Positions 46,234 to 58,449 of a stretch of DNA of 64,000 nucleotides are shown here, one piece after another; the first letter of the stretch is position 1; each line of letters opens with the position of its first letter. A model generated the notes under the pieces. That model saw only the letters and a program-made list of their open reading frames with translations, did not search any database and had not been told where the DNA came from. Source of the DNA: Gnetum montanum (lineage: Eukaryota; Streptophyta; Gnetopsida; Gnetales; Gnetaceae); the NCBI GenBank assembly GCA_015680685.1, contig MNCI01026431.1:647377-711376 (forward strand), read 5' to 3'. A program made the translations under genes and the position numbers.

Positions 46234-47434
46234 TGAAATTTTTGGCATGTTTTGGTATGCTTAAAATGTTAAATAAAATGGAGAAAAAAGTTTTTTGTAT
46301 GGTTGTATGATTATTGTGTTTGTAGGACTACGTATATGGGAAACCAAGATGAGCTAACGAGAACAAGGAATGAACTATCCTAGAGCTCAAAGGAGGAGCT
46401 CGTCCACATGTCCACAAATGAACATCCAAAGAACATGGACAGGGACCTAATATTGTACAAGCAAAGTGGACATCATTAAAGCATATGGAAGATCAGAGTT
46501 GTGGATAAGAAATGATGCATTCATCATGCAAGAGAAAGTGAAGAAAGATTTCTTGGTAGATTTGAAGACAACTCAGACAAAGATGTCTTCAAAAACAACA
46601 AGACATCCTTCATTATACAAAGACATCTTTCTAGAATATAGGTTAGTATCAGAAAGACATGTTCCACAATACAAAGATGCCTTTCAAAGTGAAGACTTTC
46701 GAAAGACGTCTTTTAGAAAAGAAAGATGTCTTCCCAATATTGAAGGCAAATTCAGAGAGGCATCTTAGGCATAAGAAAGACATCTCTCATGATCATTATT
46801 GATCATTAGCTAGCTATTGCATGAGTTCCAAGATGGATTTAGAAACACATTAGCTATAAGAAGATTTGATGTGCATTTAGAAAAGAGCAAGTCTTTTTAT
46901 ATTCATTGTAAAATCATTTGTAATCATTGAATTCCTTGTTGCTCCTCATCATTTCATCATTTTAGCAGTGTAAAGTGTGTTGTACCTAATTGTACAAGGA
47001 TCTGCAAGCTAAGTTGCAATTCTCCCTTGTAATTCTTGTTCTTATTACCATATGGGGTTGATGTGCTTGAGATTGTCGAGATCCTATGGGATTAAGTTTT
47101 TGGTGTTGTGGTACAACACTCTGATGCAGAGCTCAAGACTGTAAAGGTTGTGGGAGCCTTGAAACCACATTTCTAAGCCTAATGAGACCTTGCAGGGTTG
47201 AGTGATTGGTGCTGCAATACAACACTCTGGAATGGGGCTTGATTATGATATGGGGTGTGGGCCCTTCAATCACACTTTAAGAGCAACAAAGTTCACAGGT
47301 GTGCTTGTAAACTACCCTCCAAGTGTGGACTACCCAAGTTGGGGAACCATGTTAAAATTGGTGTGTGCTTTGTGTTAAAGAATTTTTATTTGGGAAATGT
47401 ATTCATCCCCCTTTTCTAAGTTGAATAGTCCTCA
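46234..47434 (+). mobile_element. Right LTR of Sire-like copia element
   Basis: 1201 bp, starts TGAAAT and ends CCTCA. It is preceded by purine-rich sequence (AAAAAAGGGGAGAG at 46147-46160 and AAAAAGAAGTAGATTG before the LTR), serving as polypurine tract. It aligns with 42661-43912. The open frame 46466-46768 is an LTR-internal reading of the AAGACATCTT-like repeats. No matching 5-bp target duplication is visible (GGTTT left, CAGAT right). Confidence 0.88.
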
Positions 47435-47439
47435 CAGAT

Positions 47440-48110
47440 GATAGGCCACAATTTTAAAGTAAACATGATCTACTTTAGTGAGTGCACTGTACTTTTTACA
47501 ATGCATCCCATAGCAACATTGGACCCATTCTCTCTTGACTTCCAGGTCTACCTAAGTTGATATTTCCATCAACATTACCCCAGTATTAGGTAAACTAAGG
47601 GTCTATGTAATGGCCTCAATCAAGTAGAAGATGGTAATTACTTTGATGTAAATTGATGCATCTCCCTACCAATTCCAAACTAGTGAGATCTTCTCCATGT
47701 ACCATTCTCCATTGGAGGAGAGAATGGGCCATATGGAAGACCCTTGTAGTTGTGTGCAGACTTTTTCAAGCACCAACTCTAAGAAGGATCTAAATTTTAG
47801 TTCTTGGAGAACTTAACTTTGAACCTCCTTGGTTTAGATCATCTCTAAGTAGGCCTCTATTAGTGTGACTCCAAGTTAGGTCTTAGCCTTGGAGCCTCAT
47901 CTTACCTAGACTAGCTAGTTTTAGTAGTGGGAATTTGTTCGAATAGATTCTACTTTGAGATCCTCCCAAAGAGGTCACATTGCATGGGTTACTTCAACCT
48001 CTTATTCTTAGAGCTACTGTTACTATTTCTAGTCCCTTCCTCCTTATGGCCTCTTCTCTCTCAGTTGGGAAGATCCTCCTAATGGAGCTCTACTCTTTGG
48101 TGTCATTTGC
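47440..48110 (-). pseudogene. aORF of unit B, N-terminal part
   Basis: Minus strand. LKFRSFLELVLEKVCTQLQ, then SIWPILSSNGEWYMEKIS (about 47690-47800), then the V-I-T-I-F-Y-L-I-E-A-I block (47580-47650). These match, in order, the N-terminal blocks of the aORF in units A (22260-22490) and X (13440-13738). The copia element at 42661-47434 separates it from the rest of the ORF at 39400-42655. Confidence 0.65.
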
Positions 48111-49859
48111 GATCATAAACATAATCATGAATTAGCATTTTAGTGTATAACCTATAGTTCCTTTTTGATACCTTTCTTATTGGTTTGGATTACACTTAGG
48201 TTTGTTTGTGAACTTGACAGGTTTATTATTCTATTTAGTGACTACCAGAGTTTGTTTATGAGATTTAATCTATTTTGAGATAGGATTTTAATATTATTTT
48301 AATGGTTAAACCTTGGGAAATCGAAAAAATTTTGGAAAATGTGAAAAAATAACTTTGTGTCGATGCATATTTATAGCATTTTTGCTCTACATTGACAAGG
48401 ATGCATTGACGCATCCAACTGCATCAATGTAGCTATTTGTAGTAATTTTTTCCAATAAAAAATAAGTATTTAAACAGAGTTTAAGGGTAAAATGAGAGTC
48501 CAAATGAAGCCAAAAAAACCTATAAGGATGTCAAAACATGGAAAATGGTATGAGATTGGCTTGGAAAAGGAGATTTGGAGAAAAAAAACTAATATGTTAA
48601 GGTGTTGCAAAACTGGATGCTTGTGTGATGTTATGATGGGATTAATTGCAAAATGACCAAGGGATTAGAGTTTTAACTAAACATGACCAAGAAGTATTTA
48701 AGTGAGTTCTCCATAGAGAAGGATCATGCCATTAATGCCCTTACATGCCCTCATACCAAGGATTCTATAGGCCCCAAGGATGATGAATGATCATTGTCAA
48801 TTAAAGATCAAATCTATGCAAGAAATCATTAAAGGATTACAACATACCAAAATGGACGTAGTAATTGACCAGGATAGTAGGTAGTAAGGTGGTCAATGAT
48901 AAGAGTCGAAGGATGGAAGAGAGAAAATGGAATGGAGTCTCACATTCCGATCACATGAAGTCCTTGTGACGTGTCTAATTAAGATGACTAGATACTATTC
49001 CATCCTTAGTTGGAACCAAGTCCATCAACTTGTAGTCACTTTGTAGTATCATATTTAGACTTTCCAACCCCCAAGAGTTCATGTCCACTCCCAAAGATCA
49101 ACCACCACTCCAAGTAGAGAAGAAAAGATAAGCAGGAAGATAGGAAGGGCCTTAGTTAGAGGGGTGCCTTTAGGCATGGGTAACATGTCTTTCCAACCCC
49201 ATAAATAGTGCTTGTAGCCCATTATTATATCTAAGGAGTGTTCTTTGAATTTCCATGTTATGTTTGTTGTTTTTTTCATGGGAATCGCACCATGCAAAGA
49301 CATGCTTCCTGTAATTGGTCGACGGTAAGAGTGATGAAAGACCAATGAGAATACCCATAAAAACCCAAGAAGGTTGTTGGGTATAGAAGGTGACAATTCT
49401 CTTTGCAGCCATGTCCTTGTCCATTCCACTTGATCTATTCCAAGTCTATTAAGTATCAAATTCATTGATTCTTTGTAAGTTGTAATTGGGAAAAGACCTT
49501 GTTCTTTCAAGATGAAAAACCCCATAGAATTAAGTAGAATGGGTGGATGATGTGGGTTCACTATATGATAATATAAGAAAATTAATGCTCCATTAATTAA
49601 TGTTATAATCTAAAAATTAAATCAAGTCATTAAATAATTAATTCAAACATTAAGCCTAGTTTTAAATGAACTTCGAATAGTAGCTGCCATGGCAAAAATG
49701 CAATATTCCTAATGAATAGAAAAGAAGAAAACATCACATGAGGAAAATTGAATAAGGGAAAATATATAAAATAATTTTCAAAGGATTCAAGAGAAGGAAA
49801 AACATATAACAAATGGTGTAAAATAAAAAATTTGAAATATCAACTAACCGTCATAGGAT
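48111..49859 (-). other. Spacer of unit B between integrase and aORF
   Basis: Homologous to the spacers of X and A. It contains one short spacer repeat (CCTTTAGGCATGGGTAACAT near 49168) and the longest uninterrupted reading frame of the window. Apart from that frame no coding signal was seen. Confidence 0.55.
49079..49561 (-). CDS. Open frame of 160 codons, unknown, doubtful
   Basis: Minus strand, Met to stop without interruption. It includes hydrophobic stretches (FLWVFSLVFHH, IFLLIFSSLLGVVVDLW) and the peptide KDMLPMPKGTP encoded by the short spacer repeat. The matching place in unit X keeps only an 88-codon frame (15366-15632) of different sequence, and unit A is closed. I recognise no family. 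It may be a chance opening in the spacer. Confidence 0.2.
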   Translation of the reverse strand: MNPHHPPILLNSMGFFILKEQGLFPITTYKESMNLILNRLGIDQVEWTRTWLQRELSPSIPNNLLGFLWVFSLVFHHSYRRPITGSMSLHGAIPMKKTTNITWKFKEHSLDIIMGYKHYLWGWKDMLPMPKGTPLTKALPIFLLIFSSLLGVVVDLWEWT

Positions 49860-51060
49860 CTTAACAGGGATGGTCATCTCCCCCATGACTGAGTTGGAAG
49901 GGGAAGATTCAAAAGATGGAACATGTCTAGCCATTAGTTAAGGTGTTTATGCCACTAGTTATTCTTGGTTCACAGAAAGATTTAACTTTTTAAATGTTGA
50001 CCAATAACAACTTGTCTAGGCTGAAAGGGTGCTAAATTGTCATGACCCTAGATGGAAAAGTTGCATAAATAATATGAGGTCATTCCTATAGAATTTTGTG
50101 TGTTATGGTATGTGCATGGGATTCCTAGTAAAGAATATTATCTCCTAGTTGGAATTTAACTTTTCTTGTCTTTAAGTCATGACATTGTTTAGTGTGTGCC
50201 TTGTGCACTTCATTCATGGACAAGGCTAATAATTGGTTCTCATCTAACACATTTAGTGTCATTAATTGTTCTCTTTGGGCTAGACTCAAATTGAGGTTAA
50301 GTTCACAAGTCATTAAAAGTATATGGAGCTCTACTTGAGTTGGAAGAGTTGGTATTTTTTTTGTATACTAACTCAAATGAGAAATCACCAATAGGAAGTT
50401 TCCAAGTTGACCAATAAGCCTATAGAGCATCGTTGAGTTTTGTGCTCCAGTCTTTCCTATATTTGCTAACCATACAAGTTAGTATTCTAGTTATTTTCAT
50501 ATACGTAACTTTTTCTTGATCATTAGCTTGGTAATGGTATGGAGTTGTTAGTTTGTGTTGTACTCCAAAGTTTTGTATTAGTTTTTAAAATGTTTCACTT
50601 GTAAAATATGTTTCATTATCAAAAATTGGTACCATTGGCACACCAAACTTGTTTGCCACATTCTATTGTACAAACTATGTTGCTATACAGGATGAACAGT
50701 CAATGACGATGATAAATTTAGCTTATTTTATAGAGTTTTCAACTACTATGGTGATGTACATATTTTTATTAGACATGGGGTTGATGGACTTCATGAAATC
50801 AATGCCCCAGAGATTGAAAAGCTTTAGTGGTTGAATCCATTATTGCAACCCTTCTATCTATACAATCATCCCTTCATCTTGTTGATAACATTTGCACAAA
50901 TGGGGAGAATTGATGAACATCCCTAAAGATACTTAGCTAGGAATATTCCATCATGAGGATTTTAATTGTCATCCTCCTTTCAGCATAATGACCCCCAAAA
51001 GGGCCCTCATAAGCATCATGAAGGATTCGAAGTGGATCAATGTTAGGCATGTACCATTAT
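49860..51060 (-). pseudogene. Integrase relic of unit B
   Basis: Minus strand. The H2C2 region begins with HDAYEGPFGGHYAERRMTI (about 50965-51025) and continues MMEYSWLSIFRDVHQF when one frame change is allowed. The core follows to 50330. The C-terminal part (50125-50313) reads LALSMNEVHKAHTKQ and KVKFQLGDNILY, the family K-x-F-x-x-G-D-x-V-L-x motif. Stops are mostly TAG or TGA. The tail near 49900 merges into the spacer. Confidence 0.75.
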
Positions 51061-52598
51061 GCCAAACCATCAACGTAAAGCTTGTAAAGATTACCCTTAA
51101 TTTCCATGTAGTATTTGGCCTAGTAAAGAAACTATTATTTCTTCTTACTATCCCATTCTTTTGGTAGCTCCTATCTAAGTAGATAGGAGAGGATTTTATC
51201 ATACTAGTTAAAATCTTTGGGATTCTGAACTTCATTAGCTTTGGCAAAGAGAAGTTCATTTGGGAATTGGTCAAATAAATGTCTTTCATCCTTCTTGTTA
51301 TCTCATTGTAACCAAGACAATTGGTTAACAACCATATTCTTGATTCCCTTTCTATTCACCATGGTGAGGTCAAACTTTTATAGAATCACTAGTCATCATA
51401 TAATACAAGGGCTTACCATTGGTTTATTCATGAGAAATTGGATAGCACTATGGTCTATGTGCACAAAAATTTGATATCCAAGCACATAGTGCCTACATTT
51501 TTCTAAGACATACACCACCACCATGAGCTTCGTTTCTATGTTGTTGTAGTTTAATTGTGCATCCACAATGCTTTAGCTTGCATAATGGATGTAGTAAGGA
51601 TGTTTTTGATTATCTAATTATGTAAGCATGACCCCCCAAAGCATAGTTGGATGCATCAATCATAATGTGAAATGGTTTGAACCAGTCTAGAGAATGTAGA
51701 ATTGGTGTTTCCATGAGCTTTTACATTAATTTTTAAAATGAATTTTTTCATTCCTTGGTCTAGGTAAAAGGTGCATCGTTCTTGATAAGCTCAACCAACA
51801 ACTTAGCAATTTTGAAGAAGCTTTAAATGAAGCACCTATAACAACCAATGTGGTCAAGGAATAACCTTACATCTTTAACCATTTCAAGTTACCTAGTGAT
51901 ATCTTGGATGACCCATACCTTTTTCAAGTCCACCATGATCCCTTTACTTCAAATTCCATGTCCCAGTCAAATGCCTTCTTGGACCATCAAATGGCTCTTT
52001 TTCTAGTTAAGCTTTAAGTTAGTCTCCATGCAATTTTTAAGCACCTACTTAAGATGATCTAAGGCTTGCTCAAATGTGGCACTATAGGTAAAGAATTCAT
52101 CCATAAAAACTACTACCTTACTACCAATTTCTTTTTGGAAGAAGTTGAGGACCAACCATTAGAATGTATCAAGGCCACTGTAGAGGCCAAATGACATCTT
52201 TCTATATGCAAAAGTTCCCTAGGAACTTTGTGAATGTAGCTTTGGCTTGGTCCTCTAATGTAATTTGGATTTGGTTATAGCCATTATAATCATTTAGAAA
52301 GCTATAATAGCAATGACCTACTATGGTATCCAACACTTGGTCAACAAATGATAACAAAAAGTGATTCTTGTAAGTTGCTATGTTCAACAGTCAAAAGTCT
52401 ATACATACTCTTCATTTTCTTCCTTTCTTTAGAAAAATAATTAGTGAGCTAACCCATTTGCTATCCACAATCAAGTAGATGAACCTAGACCTAAGGAGTT
52501 ATTCAACCTCATATTTGATAACCTACTTGAATTTTGGATTCAACCTATGCTACGGTTATCTCTTTAGCTTGATGAAGAATCTGTATACATACAGTGTT
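51061..52598 (-). pseudogene. Reverse transcriptase and RNase H relic of unit B
   Basis: Minus strand. RT starts right at the LTR edge with IHRFFIKLKR-like sequence, then DSKWVSSLIIFLKKG (52430-52480). The open piece 52202-52387 reads LNIATYKNHFLLSFVDQVLD and YYSFLNDYNGYNQIQITLED. The active site is VVVFMDEFFTYS (52085-52120), where the second Asp of F-M-D-D is now Glu. RNase H remnants lie at 51100-51750. Protease and gag are missing; the LTR 52599-53446 abuts the RT. Confidence 0.85.
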
Positions 52599-53446
52599 TG
52601 ATGAGTAATGTGTAGACCCTATGCACAATCATAAAAATCACTAAGTGTTCATTCATGATCTAGTCAAATTCTATGGACTTATAGCCTTCTAAGTACACTG
52701 GTCCTTAGGAAGTGAAGCTAACCATTGCAATTGTTGTCTTCCCAATTACACTTGTGAAATGTAAAGGTATGGTTAAGTGCAATTAAGGCATATAATTTTT
52801 ATTATTTTTTATGTTTTATGTTGCCTAAGAATAAAGAAAGATGAATAAAAAATATTTAATTGCTAATTTAATCTAACAAGCTAACATTTAACTAATCCTA
52901 ACATAAGCATCCGTTCCCACTTTCCATACACATCTTAAACACGTTTAACGCTACTAAGTTACCAAACATTATGCATTAACATGATTACTAAGCACCAAGT
53001 GTATGCTTGAAGTGGTTGTACTTATGTGCTTAATTAATTACTATTTAATCTAGCTTAATTTAGCTTAATTAATTACTTAATTACTTAAAGCATTAAAATA
53101 AATTGCTTAAAATATTAAATGCATAAAGAAAATACTTAAGCTATTTCAAAGTTCTACAAGGTTTATCAAAAAGCTCATCTTTATTATCACACACAATGTA
53201 GTGCTCAGATACAATAGTGCTTGAATAAAGATCCATACACTCTTTGACTTCTACTACAAGTACTTAGAAAAATATTCTAACTTCTAAATGACAAAACTAC
53301 AAGAGCTTTACTACAACTATGAACTTCTTACCATAAATGAAGATGGCAACCAAATATTTATAGGAAAAATAGGGATCCCTATTGATGCCATCGATGGGGT
53401 TGCATCATTGGCATGTCATTGATCCAGCCAACTAAACAACTCATCA
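52599..53446 (-). mobile_element. LTR between units D and B
   Basis: 848 bp, ends TGATGAGT and ACTCATCA, the best-kept inverted ends of the array LTRs. Minus orientation. A clear polypurine tract and the aORF of unit D follow on the right; RT of unit B abuts on the left. Subfamily a by its R region (rc of CTTTATTCAAGCAC near 53215). Confidence 0.88.
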
Positions 53447-53460
53447 TACCCCCACAAATG
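53447..53460 (-). promoter_or_regulatory. Polypurine tract of unit D
   Basis: Minus strand CATTTGTGGGGGTA directly before the LTR, the primer for plus-strand synthesis. Decayed equivalents are at 19758 and 39186. This fixes the LTR as the 3' LTR of the element lying to its right. Confidence 0.75.
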
Positions 53461-53599
53461 AATAAAAATTTGTCCTTGAGTTCTTTACAAAATTTGGACA
53501 GGTATGAGATTATTAACACACAAACTACACAATAAAAACTAAGTGTCCATAGTATAAAATTTTATAATTATTACAAAATTTTCATGTTTGAGATGCTAA

Positions 53600-55600
53600 A
53601 ATTGAACACCAAGATAAAATTGACAAATACAATTCCTCAAATGGCACAAAGACATTGGAGAAGATCAAATGATCCCATGCAATGGAGGCTCATGAGGCTT
53701 TGAAGGACCTTCTCCTACTTAAGGTGCACATAGTGGTTGAGGTGGTTGTGGTTGTCTTATGGTAGCTGCAACATCTATTGGAAGACAAAAGCTATTCAAC
53801 AGTGCCTTCATCTTCTCCTTCTTTCCATTGGGATCATCTACAATCCATGCAGCATCTTGAACATGGGCCAAAGTGGGAACATCCTAGGGATAGGCCATTG
53901 TCAAGAATAACTCCTTCATGTTAAAAAACTAGGCACCCAAAAGCTTACATTCAACATCAAACACCTTGAGAGCATTCTATAGAACCTAGTAATCATTCAT
54001 ACTTTTGGTTAAGTTCTCAACAATGGATCTCTGATCAATGAATTGTGTCCTAAGAACCTTGAGTTCGACATTAGCAATCTCAAGCTTTTTCTTGGTCTCC
54101 TTATGGATTTTGAACTCTGTCTCATACAGCAAGTATGAGTTGGACACTTGCTTCTCCAACTTTGACTATAGCCATCCAACAGCCAACATCACCAGATTTT
54201 CATAACAGATATTAAAAAGCTTCATGTACTCCATCATCTCCTTGATTTGCAACTCTTTCATGTGGATCTCTACTTTGTTGTAGTCATTGAGCCCATCAAA
54301 GATAGGCTACTAAACATCACCTCCTTCGTTGACCTATGAAAGGGTCTTATTTTCCTTATCCTTCATCATTTGGATGTGTTTTTCATTGATTTCTTTTTTT
54401 AGACCAACCTAATATCTATAGTGATTTTTTGACTCTCTAAAATTTAAGAGCCTTGTTCTTCCAGGCAGCTATCTCTATCACAAATTTTTGATGAAGGTCT
54501 TAGACTTCTTCCATGAAGAGATTTCTATTTTTGGCTACAAATCTCCTTAGTTCAACATTCACTCTAGCTAGCTACTTCTGTTGGTGATGGATAAATTCTT
54601 ACATGTACTGCTTCTACACATCAACATTCCATAGGTGATGATTCTCTACAGTCAAGACTTCATTATTGTGACACATCTAGACCAAGTCCTTCTAAATGGT
54701 GTATATCTTGGCATTAGCTATAAACTGGTCAAAGACAGCTATCTCCTTTATGTCCTCTACCTATTTGAGGCTATCTTAAAGCTATTGAAAAGCTTCATCA
54801 TGAGTTAGTGCAAGGTTGAGAAACATGAGATCAACAAGGCAGGCTCTTAACTCAGCAACCTCCATAGCCAAGCGTTGGTTCTAAGCCTGGGTTGCTTCAA
54901 GTTTCCCCTCTAATATGATGCACTTACCCCTTTCTTTAAGTAGCTACAACTAGGTTGCAATGATGGTATCCATAAGATTGAAGAAATCCAAAATTGATTA
55001 CCTAGTTCCCACTAGTCAATCCAACAACTCCTCATGCTAGGCTACACTCAATCTACTGCTAACTATTCCTATGGAGATCTACACATATTTGAGTGTAGAA
55101 ATGTCTGATACATATGCTTCAAGTGCATTTAAGGCCTCAACAATTTTATTAGTGACCATCTCTACTATTTTCTCTTGCCCATGGTGCTGCATCATCAAGA
55201 CAATTGTCCCCTTGCCCTCCTCCAGATGCATCGAAAAAGCAATGGCATTTCTAGAGATTTCTTAGAATTACTACTATTGTGTGAGAGATACCATTACCTC
55301 TTAGGCATTAGGATTCAATCTCCCAGGTAGCAGCATTCTTTGGGCTAAGAAAATCAACCCATCTCTCTCCATTTGGCTAATGGTTTGAGCCACTTTGTTG
55401 AGGTGACTCATCATTGGGTGATACACATATGGGTTTTTGATGAGCCAAGAAAAATTCAAGGATGGATACCTTTAATTTTTATCTTTGTTTCTTTCATTGT
55501 AGAAATTATCACTTCATCTATGACTGACCCACAAGCCATATCCTTTGGAGGAATGGTTTAAAGTCAAAATATCATCAAGACATAAAACCAACAATTAGAT
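53600..55600 (-). pseudogene. aORF of unit D, long coiled-coil protein
   Basis: Minus strand, best-kept C-terminal half of the extra ORF. Reading leftwards: a long charged, heptad-rich region (54000-55150) with LAMEVAELRACLVDLMFL, ARVNVELRRFVAKNRNLFM, ENKTLSQVNEGGDV and KKKLEIANVELKVLR; then DVPTLAHVQDAAWIVDD and PNGKKEKMKALLNSF (53795-53880); then a Pro/Gln-rich tail IRQPQPPQPLCAP (53725-53765). The same tail motif (G/D-x-P-T-L-A-x-x-x-x-A) recurs in unit B. The N-terminal third is less clear above 55300. Stops are few and mostly TAG. Short plus-strand frames here are shadows. Role unknown. Confidence 0.65.
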
Positions 55601-56019
55601 CTAGATTAAACTGAGAATACTACACTTACAGTTTTCATTCATAAGTAAAATCAATAATATTCACCTTAACTTCTAACATTAACTTCAAAGATGAATACAA
55701 TCAATTAAACCAAATTGAATTTAAATAAATTTATGAGAAATAAGGAAGATTATAAAGGATACATTACCTAATTTATAATCCTACTCTATTATGTTTGCCA
55801 TGTAACAACTTCACAATTTCAAAACGTTGTTGGTTATTAATTTCCACAAGGCATCGACACTCTTCCTTTATAATTTTGTGCACAAACAAAAATTCTAATC
55901 TAGTGTGGTTCTCTCAATAGTATCCTCTATCTATTTCTTCATATTCCTTTTTTTATTCTTTCTCCCTTTATTGCATCTAGCCATGGAATTTATAAGGATC
56001 GATCTAACACATGAGAAGC

Positions 56020-56190
56020 CACCACCTATGTGTAATGGCCATAGCAATTACTACCCATGCGTAATGTCCACTACCACCACATATGTAGTTAACGTTCACT
56101 ATAACATCCATTGCCACCACCCATGTAGGTAATGTTCACTGTAATGTCCATCAATCATTTAGCAAAGAAAAACATAGCTCCCACCACCCA
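56020..56190. repeat. Short tandem repeats, CCACCACCCATG type
   Basis: Degenerate copies of about 40-70 bp containing CCACCACCCATGTAG, GTTCACT and AATGTCCAT. At least three are visible. Confidence 0.55.
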
Positions 56191-57826
56191 CACAAAAGTA
56201 ACGACTATAGAAATGTGTAGGAAATAGTTGTAGTTATGTGATCAAAGAATGTGGTTGCTAGAGTGGTACACCCACATTACAGTGCCAACATCCAAGTTGC
56301 AGCTCCATTACTACCATAAATCCTCAACATGAATTTTTGTTATTGCTGCAAAAAAAAAATACAAAAACTAGAAAACATAATACTAGTATAGATCAAGGAA
56401 TTGGATTCTTCAACTGCCACCACATGGCTACCCAGCAACAAAATCTGTGCCTCTAGATTGAGTCTTTAGTACATAAAAACTAATAAACTAATACTTATCA
56501 CTATAATAAACTAAAATAAATTAAAATAACTAAAATAAAAATTAATTAAAAACTAATTAAATAATTAAAAATATGTAATTAGATTTTAAAACTACCAATT
56601 TTGGAGTTTAACATAGCCCTCAACTAGCCTTTGGCCAATGCCTGGCCATAAAGGTAAAAATAAATAAAATAAAACATTAATATATGTATAAGAAAATAAA
56701 ATTATTCCAAGATGTTTTTTTAGGCATTCAAAATTCAACATTTTGGGAACATGTAGACATTTAACAAGAAAAAAATTAAAACAAAAATAAATTTTTCTAT
56801 TGCCTAAATGTCCAAAATATTTATTTACTAATTATACCTATTCCTCATTTTATGATAAATTTTTATTCTTAGATATGAGTTCATATATAACTTGATTAGG
56901 AAGGTCCTACCTAGGATTAATTGGACTTAACCTTACCTCACAAGGTTTGCTTCATTAGGTGCAAGAATTTCTTATAAACTCATGGTTTAAACCTTTCCTA
57001 TGATTCAAGAATTTGAGATGCGTTACTTGTATCTAACTCATTCCTAACTTGATCTTGGCTCAGCTTCTAAGTTGGTTATATCCTACTCTCATATCCTTTA
57101 TTAATTGCTTATTCCCTCCCCCTAATTAACCTCAATTATGTAACATACCTAGGTTAATTAGCAAATATAAATTATTAAAAAGAGATATGGTTAAAGGATA
57201 TACCAAAAGCATAAGTTGTCTTGGGTTTTATATATTTAGACTAAGAGAAAACCAAAGGCAATGGGTGAATTAGTGTTAATATCCATCATTGGCTAACATA
57301 GTAGGGATCTCAACCACTAATACCTACAAAAGACATGATGGAAAACACAAAGAAAACCCATGCACAAAAGTACCACTAGTTAGAGAGATGATCATGCAAG
57401 AGAAAATAGGAAGATAACACAAAAAAATTAAAAAAGAGGAATAGAAAATGGTAAAATCTAGGTAAAGACAAAAGCAAAAAGAACACTAATCTAAGAAGTA
57501 GAAAAAAAAGCAAAATAATTAAATAACAAAATAAGATAAATGATTAAAATGAAGGTGCCCATTAAGATATCGACCATGGAGAAGTCACTCCTTCACTGCT
57601 AGTGTTATACCCTAGTTCTAAAATAGTGGCACCTTGATTGGATTGGTAATTGTTGCTTGTCCCTTAAACATTCTTCTTACAAAAGGGGGTTCTTGTAGGA
57701 TGCTTAAAAATGTAAGCTTGAAGCATTGCCCTAATTGTAAGGTTCTTGTGGGAGTGGAGCTCAACTCATGATTAAAGGTTCTTGTGGGATCTTTTTTTTA
57801 TTTATTTTTTACTTTTTTCTTTTTCT

Positions 57827-57844
57827 TCTCTCTCTCTCTCTCTC
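57827..57844. repeat. (CT)n microsatellite
   Basis: About nine CT units in a T-rich stretch. Confidence 0.9.
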
Positions 57845-58449
57845 TTGCAATAAATTAAATATCTAACCAGCTTCAACCATGAGGTTCTTATGAGATCCAA
57901 TTTCATTTTGTAAGTGCTGCACATATGGCTTGATATTGATAGATGCCTTTTGCTACCAAAGAAACTAGATCTAATGTGACACACCCTTTCTACCTTAGTG
58001 ACTCATCAAATCAAGTATTTAATAGAAACAGAACACTAATAAGCATTACCCTAAACTAAACTATTTAGCCACCTTGACTTATGAAACTTTTACTTATTCA
58101 AAAATAATAAATTTTATTATGTATAAGACACTTATTAATCTAAGGCTCACCCATAGACTTTAGATTTAAACCGACTGATCTCAAGTAGGAAGAGTTGTCC
58201 TTCTCCCTTTCATTTCAAACATGATGCTATTGCCTACTTTATAGTCCCAACTAATAATAGAATTTTCTATTGCCCTCTACATTTTTCAAGGTTAAAGTTG
58301 TAGACTGTAAGTACTAATTTATAGTGACATAAGAATCTTGTTGAAAATTATTTTTAAGAGCTAAGACTTCTAATGGATTGTTATTATGTAATTCATTGGC
58401 TATGGGATAAGTTGGGCTTCTTAGCTCAACTTAAGTCTTTATCCAAGTT

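Larger units (their letters stand above)
55601..58449 (-). other. Spacer of unit D between integrase and aORF
   Basis: No gene recognised. It holds short repeats of CCACCACCCATGTAGGTAATG-type words (56020-56190), a (CT)n run (57827-57844), and repeated AAGGTTCTTGTGGGA words (57680-57890). The short spacer repeats of X, A and B are not seen here, so this unit belongs to a different subfamily in this region. Confidence 0.5.

Noticed and set aside
46466-46768. 100-codon plus-strand frame
   Set aside because: Entirely within the right copia LTR; it reflects repeated AAGACATCTT-like words.
52202-52387. Separate small gene
   Set aside because: The frame is the open remainder of the RT of unit B.
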